Part shown: in pieces, positions 1 through 7,689 of the stretch | Numbering within the stretch: the first letter of the stretch is position 1 | Layout of the letters: each line of letters starts with the position of its first letter | NCBI GenBank assembly: GCA_946527885.1 | Contig: CAMMYO010000005.1 | Coordinates: forward strand, 1-33,446 | Length of the DNA: 33,446 nt | DNA from: an uncultured Candidatus Saccharibacteria bacterium | GTDB lineage: Bacteria > Patescibacteriota > Saccharimonadia > Saccharimonadales > Saccharimonadaceae | Direction: 5' to 3' | The notes under the pieces: model-generated | What the model was told of the DNA's origin: nothing | The model's input: the letters and a program-made list of their open reading frames with translations, nothing else | Database searches by the model: none | Made by a program: the position numbers and the translations under genes

Positions 1-1435
1 CAATCGTAAACAAGGCTCTCTTGTAGTTCAAATCGTATTCCGGGAAATATGCCAGCAAATATTCCGTCTCGTTACCTTTAAATATTTTCGCATTCGACAA
101 AATCGCAAAGTAAAAATCATACAGCGCGTCGCCCACCATTGGCATCGGGTCAATCACTCGAATCTTTCCGTCCTTCAGCAAAAAATTATGCGCGCCGAAA
201 TCACCGTGCATTATCTTTTGCGCCGGCACAACATCCTTCACTTGATACCAAGCCGCCATCACGCGCTCCTGCGATATCTCCGGAATTCGCAACGCCGCAT
301 ATTCAATCTCATCGAGCAAAAACTCGCCCCAACTCGGTTTTTCATGTTCCAAAAAGCCATAGCCATCGTGTGCATATTCCGCGTAGCTACTCACAATATC
401 TGCAATTTGCGCAATCGCTTCGCGCGAATCCAACACGCCATCCTTATAATGCTCACCTTCTATAAAATCAAAACACTCGTAGCGCAACTCGGCATCGCTG
501 CAAAGTAAAGCTTGAAACGCTTCATTAGTATTGTGTCGCAAAAAATCACCCTGCGTTCGCACCGTTTCTGTGTCCGTCATTTTCACCAGGTATCGCTCAT
601 TCGCGCTAAAAACAATCGAATCGGTCGCACCATCCGTATAGAAAACCAGCTGCTCTTTCGTCAAATCCACCCCAATTCTCGCCTTAATATCAGCAAGAAC
701 CAGCAAACGATCAATCAAATCCGCCACCGAGCCGACAACATGATCGTCCCGATATGCGCTACGCAGCTCATCGCGCATGTTACTCATGGCATATCCATCA
801 TATTGCCGTAACATTTCGACATCATTGCCGCCATCGCCAACTGCAAACACCTGTTCGTTTATGTCCCGAATTAGACGATCTAGTGCACGCTCTTTCCCGG
901 CGTCTCCGGACATGATATTGACCGCCGCGCAATGCTCGCCCTTCACGAATTTCGAAATTGGCCGAATGTTATGCGCGCCCAAAATCACATACTTATCACC
1001 AAAACGCTCTTTTATGCGATCGAGCGTCGACTCCATTATCTCGTTGTTTACCGCCCAAATCCGAATCTTGGTTGTCGGACCATCGATATCTGGAAACCCG
1101 CGGAAATTTCTGTCATAGGCGAACTCGAACTTATCGCTCTCCGGCAAAGTCAGCGCAAAATCGGTAATTTCGCGCTGCTCTTCTTCGGCAATCGTCATTT
1201 CGAATTTCATTTTGCCGGCTTCCAAACAAATCGCACCGTTATCGCCAATCAGATAATCAAAATAATCCCAGCAATTCGGCAAAATCTTTTCCAAGCCGCT
1301 TGGACTGCGCCCCGTAACTAGCGCAAAACGATTACCTCGCTCGCGCCAACGCCTAATCGCTTCAAGATTATGCTCAAAATCACCTTCGATATCGCTCCGA
1401 TATAGCGTACCGTCAAAATCACTGAACAGAACCAC
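1..1435 (-). CDS. HAD-family phosphatase fused to APH-like kinase (3' end outside window)
   Basis: The reverse-strand reading frame stays open from a GTG at 1435 to the window edge (478 codons), so the C-terminus is missing. The N-terminal ~225 residues are a type IIB (Cof-like) HAD phosphatase: motif I SDFDGT at residues 5-10, VTGR at about 40, and the metal-binding GDGGNDVEML motif near 200. The remainder is an aminoglycoside phosphotransferase/choline-kinase fold: an N-lobe Lys in YLVKM, the catalytic loop HGDFGAHNF and a following IDP (DFG-equivalent). GTG is chosen because the in-frame TGA lies only two codons upstream and a GAGGTGAA ribosome-binding site precedes it. It overlaps the upstream gene by 17 bases, so they are probably co-transcribed. 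The substrate is unknown; a small phosphorylated metabolite is only an inference. Confidence 0.85.
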   Translation of the reverse strand, partial: MVLFSDFDGTLYRSDIEGDFEHNLEAIRRWRERGNRFALVTGRSPSGLEKILPNCWDYFDYLIGDNGAICLEAGKMKFEMTIAEEEQREITDFALTLPESDKFEFAYDRNFRGFPDIDGPTTKIRIWAVNNEIMESTLDRIKERFGDKYVILGAHNIRPISKFVKGEHCAAVNIMSGDAGKERALDRLIRDINEQVFAVGDGGNDVEMLRQYDGYAMSNMRDELRSAYRDDHVVGSVADLIDRLLVLADIKARIGVDLTKEQLVFYTDGATDSIVFSANERYLVKMTDTETVRTQGDFLRHNTNEAFQALLCSDAELRYECFDFIEGEHYKDGVLDSREAIAQIADIVSSYAEYAHDGYGFLEHEKPSWGEFLLDEIEYAALRIPEISQERVMAAWYQVKDVVPAQKIMHGDFGAHNFLLKDGKIRVIDPMPMVGDALYDFYFAILSNAKIFKGNETEYLLAYFPEYDLNYKRALFTI

Positions 1436-2129
1436 GATGCTTCACCTCGTAGCACAATTGTACGTACGAATCATTTAGCGCATTGCACGCCGTGAGTTTT
1501 AATGGCCGAATCGCAGCCAGCTCTTCTGGTGAAGAAATCGCATCGCCGTCAACTAGCGTTGGCGTGTCACGACCACCTACCAATACTGGCGCAATTACAA
1601 TATTTACATAGTCGATCAAATCCTCACGCAAAAAGCGCCCATTCATACTGCCGCCAGATTGAATCGTTATTCTTTCGGCACCATATTTCTCGTGCACATC
1701 TCGCAACATCTGCGCCAAATCCAGCTCTTCGTACTGCAAGACTTCAATATTGTTATACTTTTCTTTGACGTTAAAAACTGGGTGCTCGGGATTCGTCGTC
1801 ACGACAATCAGGCGACCAACCCAACGTGACAAATAATCCAAGCCTGCTTCTGTCAGATGCGGCGCATTATCCATAATAACGAACGTTACTACATCAATTT
1901 TCTCTGGCGGCTCAGTTCGTTCATTGACGCCAATTTTCGCCATCACGCGACCGGTATTAAATGAAAACACGTCCGTGTTGCTTTCGATGTCATAATACTG
2001 CTGCAAGCCTTCGCGTAAACCTTCGATGTTCTTCCAATCTCTATCCACGTCGAGCGCATCAGAGTTTCCACTGTTGATTTTGCCGTCCAGCGATTCGAGC
2101 AAAAACAGCGTTGTAATTGGTCTATTCAT
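1419..2129 (-). CDS. RibD C-terminal-domain / dihydrofolate reductase-like protein
   Basis: This 236-residue protein resembles the RibD C-terminal reductase domain, which shares the DHFR fold. Visible family features are the N-terminal PITTLFLLESLDGKI strand and substrate loop, a central segment on detected or queried targets, and the TIQSGGSMNGRFL region matching the GG nucleotide-binding turn, followed by the VLVGGRDTPTL segment. Such proteins reduce pyrimidine or folate-like substrates with NAD(P)H, but no riboflavin or folate genes are nearby, so the substrate is open. The ATG sits one base after the stop of the upstream DUF5680-type gene, and its own end overlaps the HAD-APH gene, indicating one operon. 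It ends in TGA, supporting UGA as a true stop. Confidence 0.75.
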   Translation of the reverse strand: MNRPITTLFLLESLDGKINSGNSDALDVDRDWKNIEGLREGLQQYYDIESNTDVFSFNTGRVMAKIGVNERTEPPEKIDVVTFVIMDNAPHLTEAGLDYLSRWVGRLIVVTTNPEHPVFNVKEKYNNIEVLQYEELDLAQMLRDVHEKYGAERITIQSGGSMNGRFLREDLIDYVNIVIAPVLVGGRDTPTLVDGDAISSPEELAAIRPLKLTACNALNDSYVQLCYEVKHRGSVQ

Positions 2130-2130
2130 A

Positions 2131-2988
2131 TTATTCTATTATCCCGCCATTACAAATTAGTCGATAGATTAATTCGCCGTCTTTCGTGACTTTCTCTTCA
2201 CCGCGAAAACTTGCCAAGTCGCCTTCTGCTGCGAATTCGTAAACATAGCCGCCTCTTTCAAAATGACGCGGACCACGTACCGGCAAAACGTCTTTATCCT
2301 CGCCAACCATACTCAAAGCCGGTCGTAAAACTGCATCCATCGCCGCCTCCGACATATCTGGCCGTAAAGTTTCTCCGCGATAATTCATGCCCCATTTTGG
2401 TGCACCATCGCCGCAATATACGACTTCTTCACCCATAAAGCGCACACCACCAAAATATGTATCATGATAGGCTAATTTTTCTCCACGCATTTCAGTCGCA
2501 AAATGATAATCATTCGAGCCTTCGCGCGAAGATTGCACTTTCGCATCATCGCCACTCGCATAAGTCTGTTTCTTAGCTTCAACGAGAAATTCACCTAACA
2601 ATTGCAAGTCAAAACCTTCATAATTCGGCATTTGATGCGCCGGCAAACCAATGCTCGCAGCGTATTCCTGCATTTTCACATAATCATCGCGGCTCTTTCG
2701 ATTGATTTTGAAAATCTTATCTCGGAACACTACATAGTGCCAGTTGTCATTTTTAAAATCGCAATACCAGTTACCGCAATGCTCTATATCGATTGCGCTC
2801 GCAAGCCTCTGAGTTACTTCATCGATTGTTGCTTCGGGAACCTCAACCGTATCACAAGTCCACTTCTCTAGCCACGGAGTTTCATGCGCTTCTTCTACGA
2901 CTTCAATTTCCTGAATCAAAATCTTCAACCCGTCGAGCGCACTTTTATCAGCTAAACTCTCTTCAATAATGACGCCTTTATAATCCAT
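2131..2988 (-). CDS. Two-domain protein with C-terminal DUF5680-like domain
   Basis: A 285-residue cytosolic protein with two parts. Residues 1-110 form a small domain seen as a stand-alone protein in Firmicutes and CPR bacteria, with LEKWTCDTVEVPEA and NWYCDFKNDNWHYVVF motifs. Residues ~128-285 match the DUF5680 pattern: LLGEFLVEAKKQTYAS, a SSREGSNDYHF stretch, YHDTYFGGVRFMGEE and a WGMNYRGE block. No catalytic function is established for either. The ATG has an AAAGGAGAAG site 5-6 bases upstream and a TATAAT box beyond it. It heads the three-gene run toward the RibD-like and HAD-APH genes. I recognise the domain pattern from memory, so the family name is moderately certain. Confidence 0.7.
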   Translation of the reverse strand: MDYKGVIIEESLADKSALDGLKILIQEIEVVEEAHETPWLEKWTCDTVEVPEATIDEVTQRLASAIDIEHCGNWYCDFKNDNWHYVVFRDKIFKINRKSRDDYVKMQEYAASIGLPAHQMPNYEGFDLQLLGEFLVEAKKQTYASGDDAKVQSSREGSNDYHFATEMRGEKLAYHDTYFGGVRFMGEEVVYCGDGAPKWGMNYRGETLRPDMSEAAMDAVLRPALSMVGEDKDVLPVRGPRHFERGGYVYEFAAEGDLASFRGEEKVTKDGELIYRLICNGGIIE

Positions 2989-3005
2989 CGCTTCTCCTTT
3001 CTTTA

Positions 3006-3011
3006 ATTATA
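3006..3011 (-). promoter_or_regulatory. -10 box of the DUF5680/RibD-like/HAD-APH operon
   Basis: TATAAT on the minus strand lies 17 bases upstream of the ATG at 2988, followed by a good AAAGGAG site. No convincing -35 is seen. The promoter region overlaps the divergent promoter of tRNA-Ala. Confidence 0.5.
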
Positions 3012-3040
3012 CTAGATAATATGCTACAATACCTTCATTA

Positions 3041-3116
3041 GGGGTGTTAGCTCAGTTGGTAGAGCGATTGGTTCGCAATCAATAGGTCAGGAGTTCGAAT
3101 CTCCTACACTCCACCA
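3041..3116 (+). tRNA. tRNA-Ala(CGC)
   Basis: A full cloverleaf can be drawn: acceptor GGGGUGU with ACACUCC, D-arm GCUC/GAGC, anticodon stem AUUGG/UCAAU with loop UUCGCAA (anticodon CGC), T-arm AGGAG/CUCCU with UUCGAAU, discriminator A and an encoded CCA. The acceptor contains the G3:U70 wobble that defines alanine identity. An extended -10 (TGCTACAAT, 3022-3030) lies ten bases upstream. A GCAA-loop terminator follows at 3124. Confidence 0.95.
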
Positions 3117-3163
3117 TTCAAAGATGACCGCAAGGTCATATTTTTGTTACAGGAGATGAGAAC
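3098..3163 (+). repeat. 66-bp direct repeat, copy 1 (tRNA-Ala 3' end plus terminator)
   Basis: This copy runs from the T-loop of tRNA-Ala through its CCA, the downstream terminator hairpin and on to GATGAGAAC. It is repeated without a mismatch at 3265-3330. Confidence 0.9.
3124..3145 (+). terminator. Intrinsic terminator of tRNA-Ala
   Basis: ATGACC/GGTCAT stem with a GCAA tetraloop followed by ATTTTT. It is duplicated exactly at 3291-3312. Confidence 0.75.
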
Positions 3164-3177
3164 TCCTTGGAGTTCGA

Positions 3178-3264
3178 TAGTCGTAGAAGACGAGCGAAAT
3201 AGAAAATGCTTGCATTTTTATTTCCGAGACGACGCCCGACTATATTCTGAGCGCAGCGAAGAAT
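3178..3264. repeat. ~88-bp imperfect palindrome inserted in a duplicated tRNA fragment
   Basis: The segment starts with ATAGTCG-like sequence and ends its arms with CGACTAT, and has an inner arm pair GAAATAGAAAATGC / GCATTTTTATTTC. It is flanked on the left by GGAGTTCGA (3169-3177) and on the right by ATCTCC. These are the two halves of the tRNA-Ala T-arm found uninterrupted at 3090-3104, so it looks like an element sitting in the T-loop of a second, partial tRNA copy. No ORF is present. Confidence 0.7.
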
Positions 3265-3330
3265 AATCTCCTACACTCCACCATTCAAAGATGACCGCAA
3301 GGTCATATTTTTGTTACAGGAGATGAGAAC
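3265..3330 (+). repeat. 66-bp direct repeat, copy 2
   Basis: An exact copy of 3098-3163, including the last 19 bases of tRNA-Ala with CCA and the terminator hairpin (3291-3312). It cannot fold as a complete tRNA because the D and anticodon arms are absent. Confidence 0.9.
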
Positions 3331-3331
3331 A

Positions 3332-3359
3332 AAAAACGGCCACAAAAGTAGCCGTTTTT
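3332..3359. terminator. Bidirectional terminator between tRNA-Ala repeat and 3364 gene
   Basis: AAAAACGGC and GCCGTTTTT form a stem around a short loop, with A and T tracts on both sides. It can stop the minus-strand gene ending at 3364 and any read-through from the tRNA side. Confidence 0.8.
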
Positions 3360-3363
3360 ATCA

Positions 3364-3999
3364 TTATCGCTCAATACAATAGTACAAATTCCCACTAGAT
3401 TCGAAAGCTAAAATCATCTCGCGACTATCATTCTTCTCAGTAATACCCACCTCCGCATCAGATAGCTGCGTGCTACTCTCTTCGCCATCCAATACGAATT
3501 CATCGGTCGTAAAATCAAGACTATAATAATTAAAATCACCCGAAGCGTTCTGTTTCTTCAGATCAAGCGCTTCGTATGTGCCTTTGTAATGGTTCACATC
3601 TTCATTTCCATATTCACCAAAAACATAGCTACCGCCACGCGTTAGCTTTAGTGTCGCCTCAAAGCCATCCTCTGTTACTGGAGCGCCTTCGTAGTTATAG
3701 CAATCCCATGTACCCGCTACAATTGAGCTGACATCATCCTCTTCCGGTTCATCATCGATCGTTGGCAGCTCAAGATTAATCGAACTATCTGGCAATCTTC
3801 CGCTAGTATCCATATCATTAGTTAGCGAAACCACAAACATGGAAAAGAAGAAAATCCCACCAATAAATAGGAAAAAGATTGCTACGATTATAATAATTAC
3901 CACGATTAACGCAGTGTTTGATTTTTTCGCCGGCGCTGGCGCAGCGCCAGTGTTATTTACAGGCGCTTGTGTATAATTTGGATTTGGTTGTTCGTTCAT
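3364..3999 (-). CDS. Single-pass membrane-anchored protein, unknown function
   Basis: A 211-residue protein with a Pro/Asn/Gln/Ala-rich cytoplasmic N-terminus (residues 1-27), one very hydrophobic transmembrane segment (about 30-57, rich in Ile and Phe), an acidic linker (EPEEDD), and an exported C-terminal domain of about 120 residues. That domain starts SSIVAGTWDCYNYEG and has alternating beta-like strands, resembling small lipocalin-like or membrane-bound ligand-binding domains; I do not recognise a named family. No sorting signal is visible. It lies downstream of the pilin/sortase pair on the same strand and may belong to the same surface module. A weak ribosome-binding region precedes the ATG. 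Confidence 0.7.
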   Translation of the reverse strand: MNEQPNPNYTQAPVNNTGAAPAPAKKSNTALIVVIIIIVAIFFLFIGGIFFFSMFVVSLTNDMDTSGRLPDSSINLELPTIDDEPEEDDVSSIVAGTWDCYNYEGAPVTEDGFEATLKLTRGGSYVFGEYGNEDVNHYKGTYEALDLKKQNASGDFNYYSLDFTTDEFVLDGEESSTQLSDAEVGITEKNDSREMILAFESSGNLYYCIER

Positions 4000-4052
4000 T
4001 TTAGTTTTTTGTTTTTAAATGATATTACAACCAATATTTTAGCATAATCTCA

Positions 4053-4721
4053 TTAATTATCAAACAACACGCCGACTAGTATATCTCTCATCCTCCTTTC
4101 CTTCTTACTGCATGTCGACAAGATAATAACCTTCTCTTCTGGCGCCATTTCGCTTCTCCCTAGCGCACGCCAAAGCTCCGCCTTTCGCCCCTTCTTATAG
4201 TTCTGAGTATCATAAACCGCATCCGTATTGGCGTCCACCGTCGCATGAAAAATCCACCGAATTTCAAATGTCTCATTCCGCAACCATATTTTCCCTTTTC
4301 TATGCCCTTCCAGATAATCAAAATCTGCAAATTGGGCGAGCTCCGAGAACATCCACTCATTGCTCATACTATGTCCATATATCAACCAAACATCATCATC
4401 AAATTCGTGCCGCCAATCGAAAAATATACTTCCGGCACCCGAAAACTCCCCTTTATAATTTCGCGATAAAAACCAGCTATTATCCTTTCCTTGCATGACA
4501 GGATAGTCGATCATTGTGCCATCAATTTTCAGTCACGCCACCATCGCTTCATTTTCGTCGAATAATAACCCTAAGTCATCCACGTCCTTTACTGCGGGAA
4601 CATCTTCTTCGTGAATCGACTCAATCTCGATATCTTCATATAATCCACACAATGCCAGTATTAATAACGGCGCCATAAAACAGAAAGCCGCAATCTCGAC
4701 TACCCGATCAATCGCATTCAT
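4053..4721 (-). pseudogene. Class B sortase interrupted by an in-frame UGA
   Basis: One frame spans 222 residues with a single TGA at codon 63 (4533-4535). Before it lie an N-terminal transmembrane segment (residues ~8-27) and an acidic stalk ending NEAMVA. After it come LKIDGTMIDYPVMQ, the catalytic His in IYGHSM (H117), the catalytic Cys in ILSTC (C204) and the Arg in RRMRDILVG (R212), all typical of sortase B transpeptidases. The stop falls exactly where the family has a conserved Trp (pattern V-x-G-W-L-K-I-D-G-T). It is therefore a nonsense mutation (TGG to TGA), a sequencing or assembly error, or a read-through site. Nothing else is damaged. It follows the pilin gene, its probable substrate. 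Restart at the ATG at 4514 would give a soluble fragment lacking the anchor. Confidence 0.8.
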
Positions 4722-4754
4722 TTTCGCTACCTAAAAGCGCCCACCCAAACGCTC

Positions 4755-5867
4755 CTATTTTTGTTTAATCTTTTTGCCGGTCAATACAAGCCCAACGCAA
4801 GCCGCTCCGGCTACAGCCAAAAATGGTACCGCTCGCGAAGAAACGCCCGTTAAGACCGCCCCGTCCAATCCGCCATTATAATCGTGTCGGAGATTGGTTT
4901 CGTTTTGTGCCGCAAACCGCTCTTTTGTCGATTGATGTGCATTCGCCGACGGCACCGCCTGAATAGTCTTTTCTGACGACACTAAAGCAGTCGCTTCATC
5001 AACATAGCTAATATAATTTTCCTGATCATCCGAATCGATTGTATAGGTGATGCCAATCGGTAACTGTTTTACACCGTTCGCTATACCAATTGTCACCTCT
5101 TGTCCATGCTTCAAATAGACATAGTTATCATCTGCGCCCGCCACCAACTCGCTCGACGGCGCCAATGCCTCTCCGCCATATACAATCTCGTTGTCTTGGC
5201 CCGTTACGACAAATCGATCGCCATTAGCTGCGCCCGTTAAATTAATTTTGTATCGGAAATATTTATCCGGATCCGCCATATTGCCACTAACCGAGCTGCG
5301 TACCTTTATGTACGAAAAGTTCGCTCGTGTCACAAATACCGCCTCACTCATCTTTTCAGCCTCACCTTCCCTCATAATATAGCTCGGCATTGTTGCTACC
5401 AAATTCCCGGTCGGAACATTATTGTCATCCACTTCATTGCGCACATACACAAAAATATCGTATGTCGAATCTTTATCTGCCGGATAAGTCGTAGTGTCTG
5501 TCGTATTATGCTCTTTGAGCGTAAATCTATAGTCGCCCACTTTTGAAAAACTCAAATTTCCAAGATCTAAATACCCTACTAACTCCGCCTGATTGTTGTA
5601 TGGGGTTGCTGTATCAAAATCAATCTCATAAAAGGACGATAAGTTGCCTACTGGCGCCGGGTTATCGCTATTGGGTATGAGCTTATAACGCGCACCGACC
5701 ACTACTGGATTAGTCACATCTGTAATTATTTTCCTAATCGTTATATCTTGCGCACTCGACAAATTATCCCTAATCCTAGTAGCTTCGACCGCGAACACAT
5801 CTGCACTTTTCAAAGCCGCACTCAACATCAAAATACCAGCTATTCCAAAATATTTCCAAATTTTCAT
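4755..5867 (-). CDS. Isopeptide-domain (Spy0128/FctA-like) surface pilin
   Basis: A 370-residue secreted protein: signal peptide (residues 1-26, MKIWKYFGIAGILML start), a Spy0128/FctA-like pilin domain at about 44-145 with a candidate isopeptide Lys46 and Glu119 (RFTLKEH), a second beta domain at about 185-295 resembling DUF7601 pilin repeats, then a low-complexity linker. The C-terminus is a cell-wall-sorting-type tail: hydrophobic helix (346-363) and GKKIKQK. The usual LPxTG is replaced by something like VLTGV (339-342). The ATG at 5867 is chosen because a GAGGAGG site lies just upstream and a signal peptide follows; a longer frame starts at a GTG at 5909. It directly precedes the broken sortase gene. 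Confidence 0.75.
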   Translation of the reverse strand: MKIWKYFGIAGILMLSAALKSADVFAVEATRIRDNLSSAQDITIRKIITDVTNPVVVGARYKLIPNSDNPAPVGNLSSFYEIDFDTATPYNNQAELVGYLDLGNLSFSKVGDYRFTLKEHNTTDTTTYPADKDSTYDIFVYVRNEVDDNNVPTGNLVATMPSYIMREGEAEKMSEAVFVTRANFSYIKVRSSVSGNMADPDKYFRYKINLTGAANGDRFVVTGQDNEIVYGGEALAPSSELVAGADDNYVYLKHGQEVTIGIANGVKQLPIGITYTIDSDDQENYISYVDEATALVSSEKTIQAVPSANAHQSTKERFAAQNETNLRHDYNGGLDGAVLTGVSSRAVPFLAVAGAACVGLVLTGKKIKQK

Positions 5868-5905
5868 AACTCCTCCTCTTTTTATTTTTTGCGCACCCAA
5901 AAATA

Positions 5906-5926
5906 TCACGTCTTAAAACGTTGCAT
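5906..5926 (-). CDS. Possible six-codon upstream ORF (MQRFKT)
   Basis: An ATG at 5926 lies five bases after a strong AAAAGGAGG ribosome-binding site, and reads six codons to a TGA at 5906-5908. The TGA overlaps a GTG (GTGA) that is the first possible start of the downstream pilin frame. This could be a leader peptide or a translational-coupling device for the pilin. It is too short for any coding statistics. Confidence 0.3.
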   Translation of the reverse strand: MQRFKT

Positions 5927-6041
5927 TTCCGCCTCCTTTTCTTTACCTCTCTTCCAAAGCCGCGCGCTTTGTTCTTTTCATTTTACTTACCGACCAAAAA
6001 CGCTCAAGCATAAGTATTATGTCTATCTGTTGCGCCATCAA

Positions 6042-6068
6042 AAAATGTTGTGAATCTCACAACATTTT
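6042..6068 (-). terminator. Terminator of the glycosyltransferase operon
   Basis: A perfect 12-bp stem AAAATGTTGTGA/TCACAACATTTT with a 3-base loop. On the minus strand it is followed by a T-run. It overlaps the stop codon of the glycosyltransferase (6067-6069). Confidence 0.8.
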
Positions 6069-7689
6069 ATTTCTTTACTGATTTCTCTGTAACGTCAAAT
6101 TTTTCCATATAGCGACCAGTCGCCAAACGTGATTGCGCGTAAAACGCACACAATGACGAATAGACAATCGCATTAACCGGCGCGAGCACCCACTGCAACA
6201 ACATTAGAACATTCTTACTCTTTCGATAACGCTTCGGTCTTGGCGGCAACATCTTCATCGACAACATTACCGAAATCAACAAACCAATCGCTGCAACCGT
6301 CTGAATATAACTTACCACCATCGGCAAGTTATGCGACAGCAAATCGCGACTCTCCAAATGGAACCACAACGGCACCCAACCGCCAAAAGCAATAATCGGC
6401 GCAACCGCAGCAAGCGTCACGTGTCCATCGAGCAAGCGGATGAACTTTGGTAGCAACGAACTGAGTTTCATTTTGCGTTTCTTCGAAAACATATACGTCG
6501 CTACATAAGCCACATCGCTCGCGCCATAATCCCAACGACGCAGCTGCACCCACTGCGCCCTCAGAGTCTTAATCAAAGTGTCGCTCAAAACAGCATCCTG
6601 ATAAATCGCCGAACGAATCGGCAAAACTTCGTAATTACCATCAAAGTAGAACAAACTGCGCCAATACTGGTGACCATCTTCCACAATTGTGCGCACGCTC
6701 CAGAAATTCATTCCAATCAAAGCCTTCAACGGTTGCGAATGCGATGCAAAATTACGTAAAGTATGCGGGCGCATCGTACAAATCAAATTCCAAAACGAAT
6801 TCGTTGTCGCCACTACGCGAGTTACCGCCGGCGCATCCCAAATATTATTCGTAAACAACGAAACCGGCTGATAACTAAGATTCTGACGATCGTCGCGCAC
6901 GATAAACTCATATGCGACTTGACTAAAATAGCTCACATCCGGCCTATTATCGCTGTCTAGCGACGTTACAATCACATTTTCGACCGGGATCTTAAGCGAC
7001 TCAATATATTCTTGCAGACGACGCCCTGCATAAGTCAAGTTTGCACCTTTTCCTACAACCTCCCCCTTAATTCCGTCTGGGTGCTTCGAAAGCAAAAAGC
7101 CATAAAACTTTTTGCTGAATTTCTTTTCTAGCGCCTTCGCAACTTTCTCGCCCGCCTCGCCACCACGCTCTTCATAGGCAATTGTCACGATCATATGCTT
7201 CTTATCGAAAGAAGAATTAACTACGCTCTCTAGCGTAGGCTCCAAAACATCAAGGCTCTCATTGTAGAGCGTGATAATCACCGCATGATAAACATCGTCA
7301 ACCTTCGGATAATCCAACGTTTTTTCTTCGCTGAGTAACTTCAAATTCATCAAATGCTGATTGTAATTATATTCATCGCTTTTTTCGCCCGACAAACGCT
7401 CAAAACTTTGCTCCGGATTTTTCAAATCTTCTAGTCGCTGTTCCCAGTCAACCTTCGTTCCGGCCTTCACGGTCTTATAGCCCTGAACAGTTCGAACCGC
7501 AATGCCGACCGCTTTAACCAAATTCATAATCACAATTACGAGCAGATATAACGCACTCAAAGTCGAAGACGTCGCCGACAAAACCACCAAAAGTACTACC
7601 ATAGTCGTGCTAATCGCAAACGGTAGTATTTCAAAAAAGCGATAAAACTTCGTCCGCTTGCCTTGCGGCAGCTCTATGACTTTAGACAT
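6067..7689 (-). CDS. Membrane glycosyltransferase, family 2 (processive type)
   Basis: A 540-residue inner-membrane enzyme. Two N-terminal transmembrane helices (~22-65) are followed by a GT-A catalytic domain: AVIITLYNES strand (136-145), DSD metal/UDP-sugar motif (245-247), ED acid-base pair (337-338) and QLRRW (382-386), the QxxRW signature of BcsA/NodC-type processive synthases. About four helices follow from residue ~400 to ~520. It probably polymerises or adds sugars for a surface glycan, using nucleotide-sugar donors. The next upstream gene (a small membrane protein) ends one base before the ATG at 7689, so they form an operon and may form a complex. The sugar is not predictable from sequence alone. 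Confidence 0.85.
   Translation of the reverse strand: MSKVIELPQGKRTKFYRFFEILPFAISTTMVVLLVVLSATSSTLSALYLLVIVIMNLVKAVGIAVRTVQGYKTVKAGTKVDWEQRLEDLKNPEQSFERLSGEKSDEYNYNQHLMNLKLLSEEKTLDYPKVDDVYHAVIITLYNESLDVLEPTLESVVNSSFDKKHMIVTIAYEERGGEAGEKVAKALEKKFSKKFYGFLLSKHPDGIKGEVVGKGANLTYAGRRLQEYIESLKIPVENVIVTSLDSDNRPDVSYFSQVAYEFIVRDDRQNLSYQPVSLFTNNIWDAPAVTRVVATTNSFWNLICTMRPHTLRNFASHSQPLKALIGMNFWSVRTIVEDGHQYWRSLFYFDGNYEVLPIRSAIYQDAVLSDTLIKTLRAQWVQLRRWDYGASDVAYVATYMFSKKRKMKLSSLLPKFIRLLDGHVTLAAVAPIIAFGGWVPLWFHLESRDLLSHNLPMVVSYIQTVAAIGLLISVMLSMKMLPPRPKRYRKSKNVLMLLQWVLAPVNAIVYSSLCAFYAQSRLATGRYMEKFDVTEKSVKK

Noticed and set aside
3041-3330. Attachment-site pair of an integrated phage or genomic island
   Set aside because: The repeats flank only about 100 bases with no integrase; the local tyrosine recombinase at 13443 looks like a housekeeping Xer protein and is 10 kb away.
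4533-4535. Genome-wide recoding of UGA (as in Gracilibacteria/SR1, where UGA is Gly)
   Set aside because: UGA ends several intact genes here (RibD-like, pilD, pilT, pyrG) at family-typical lengths, and the position in the sortase calls for Trp, not Gly. A local lesion or read-through is more likely.
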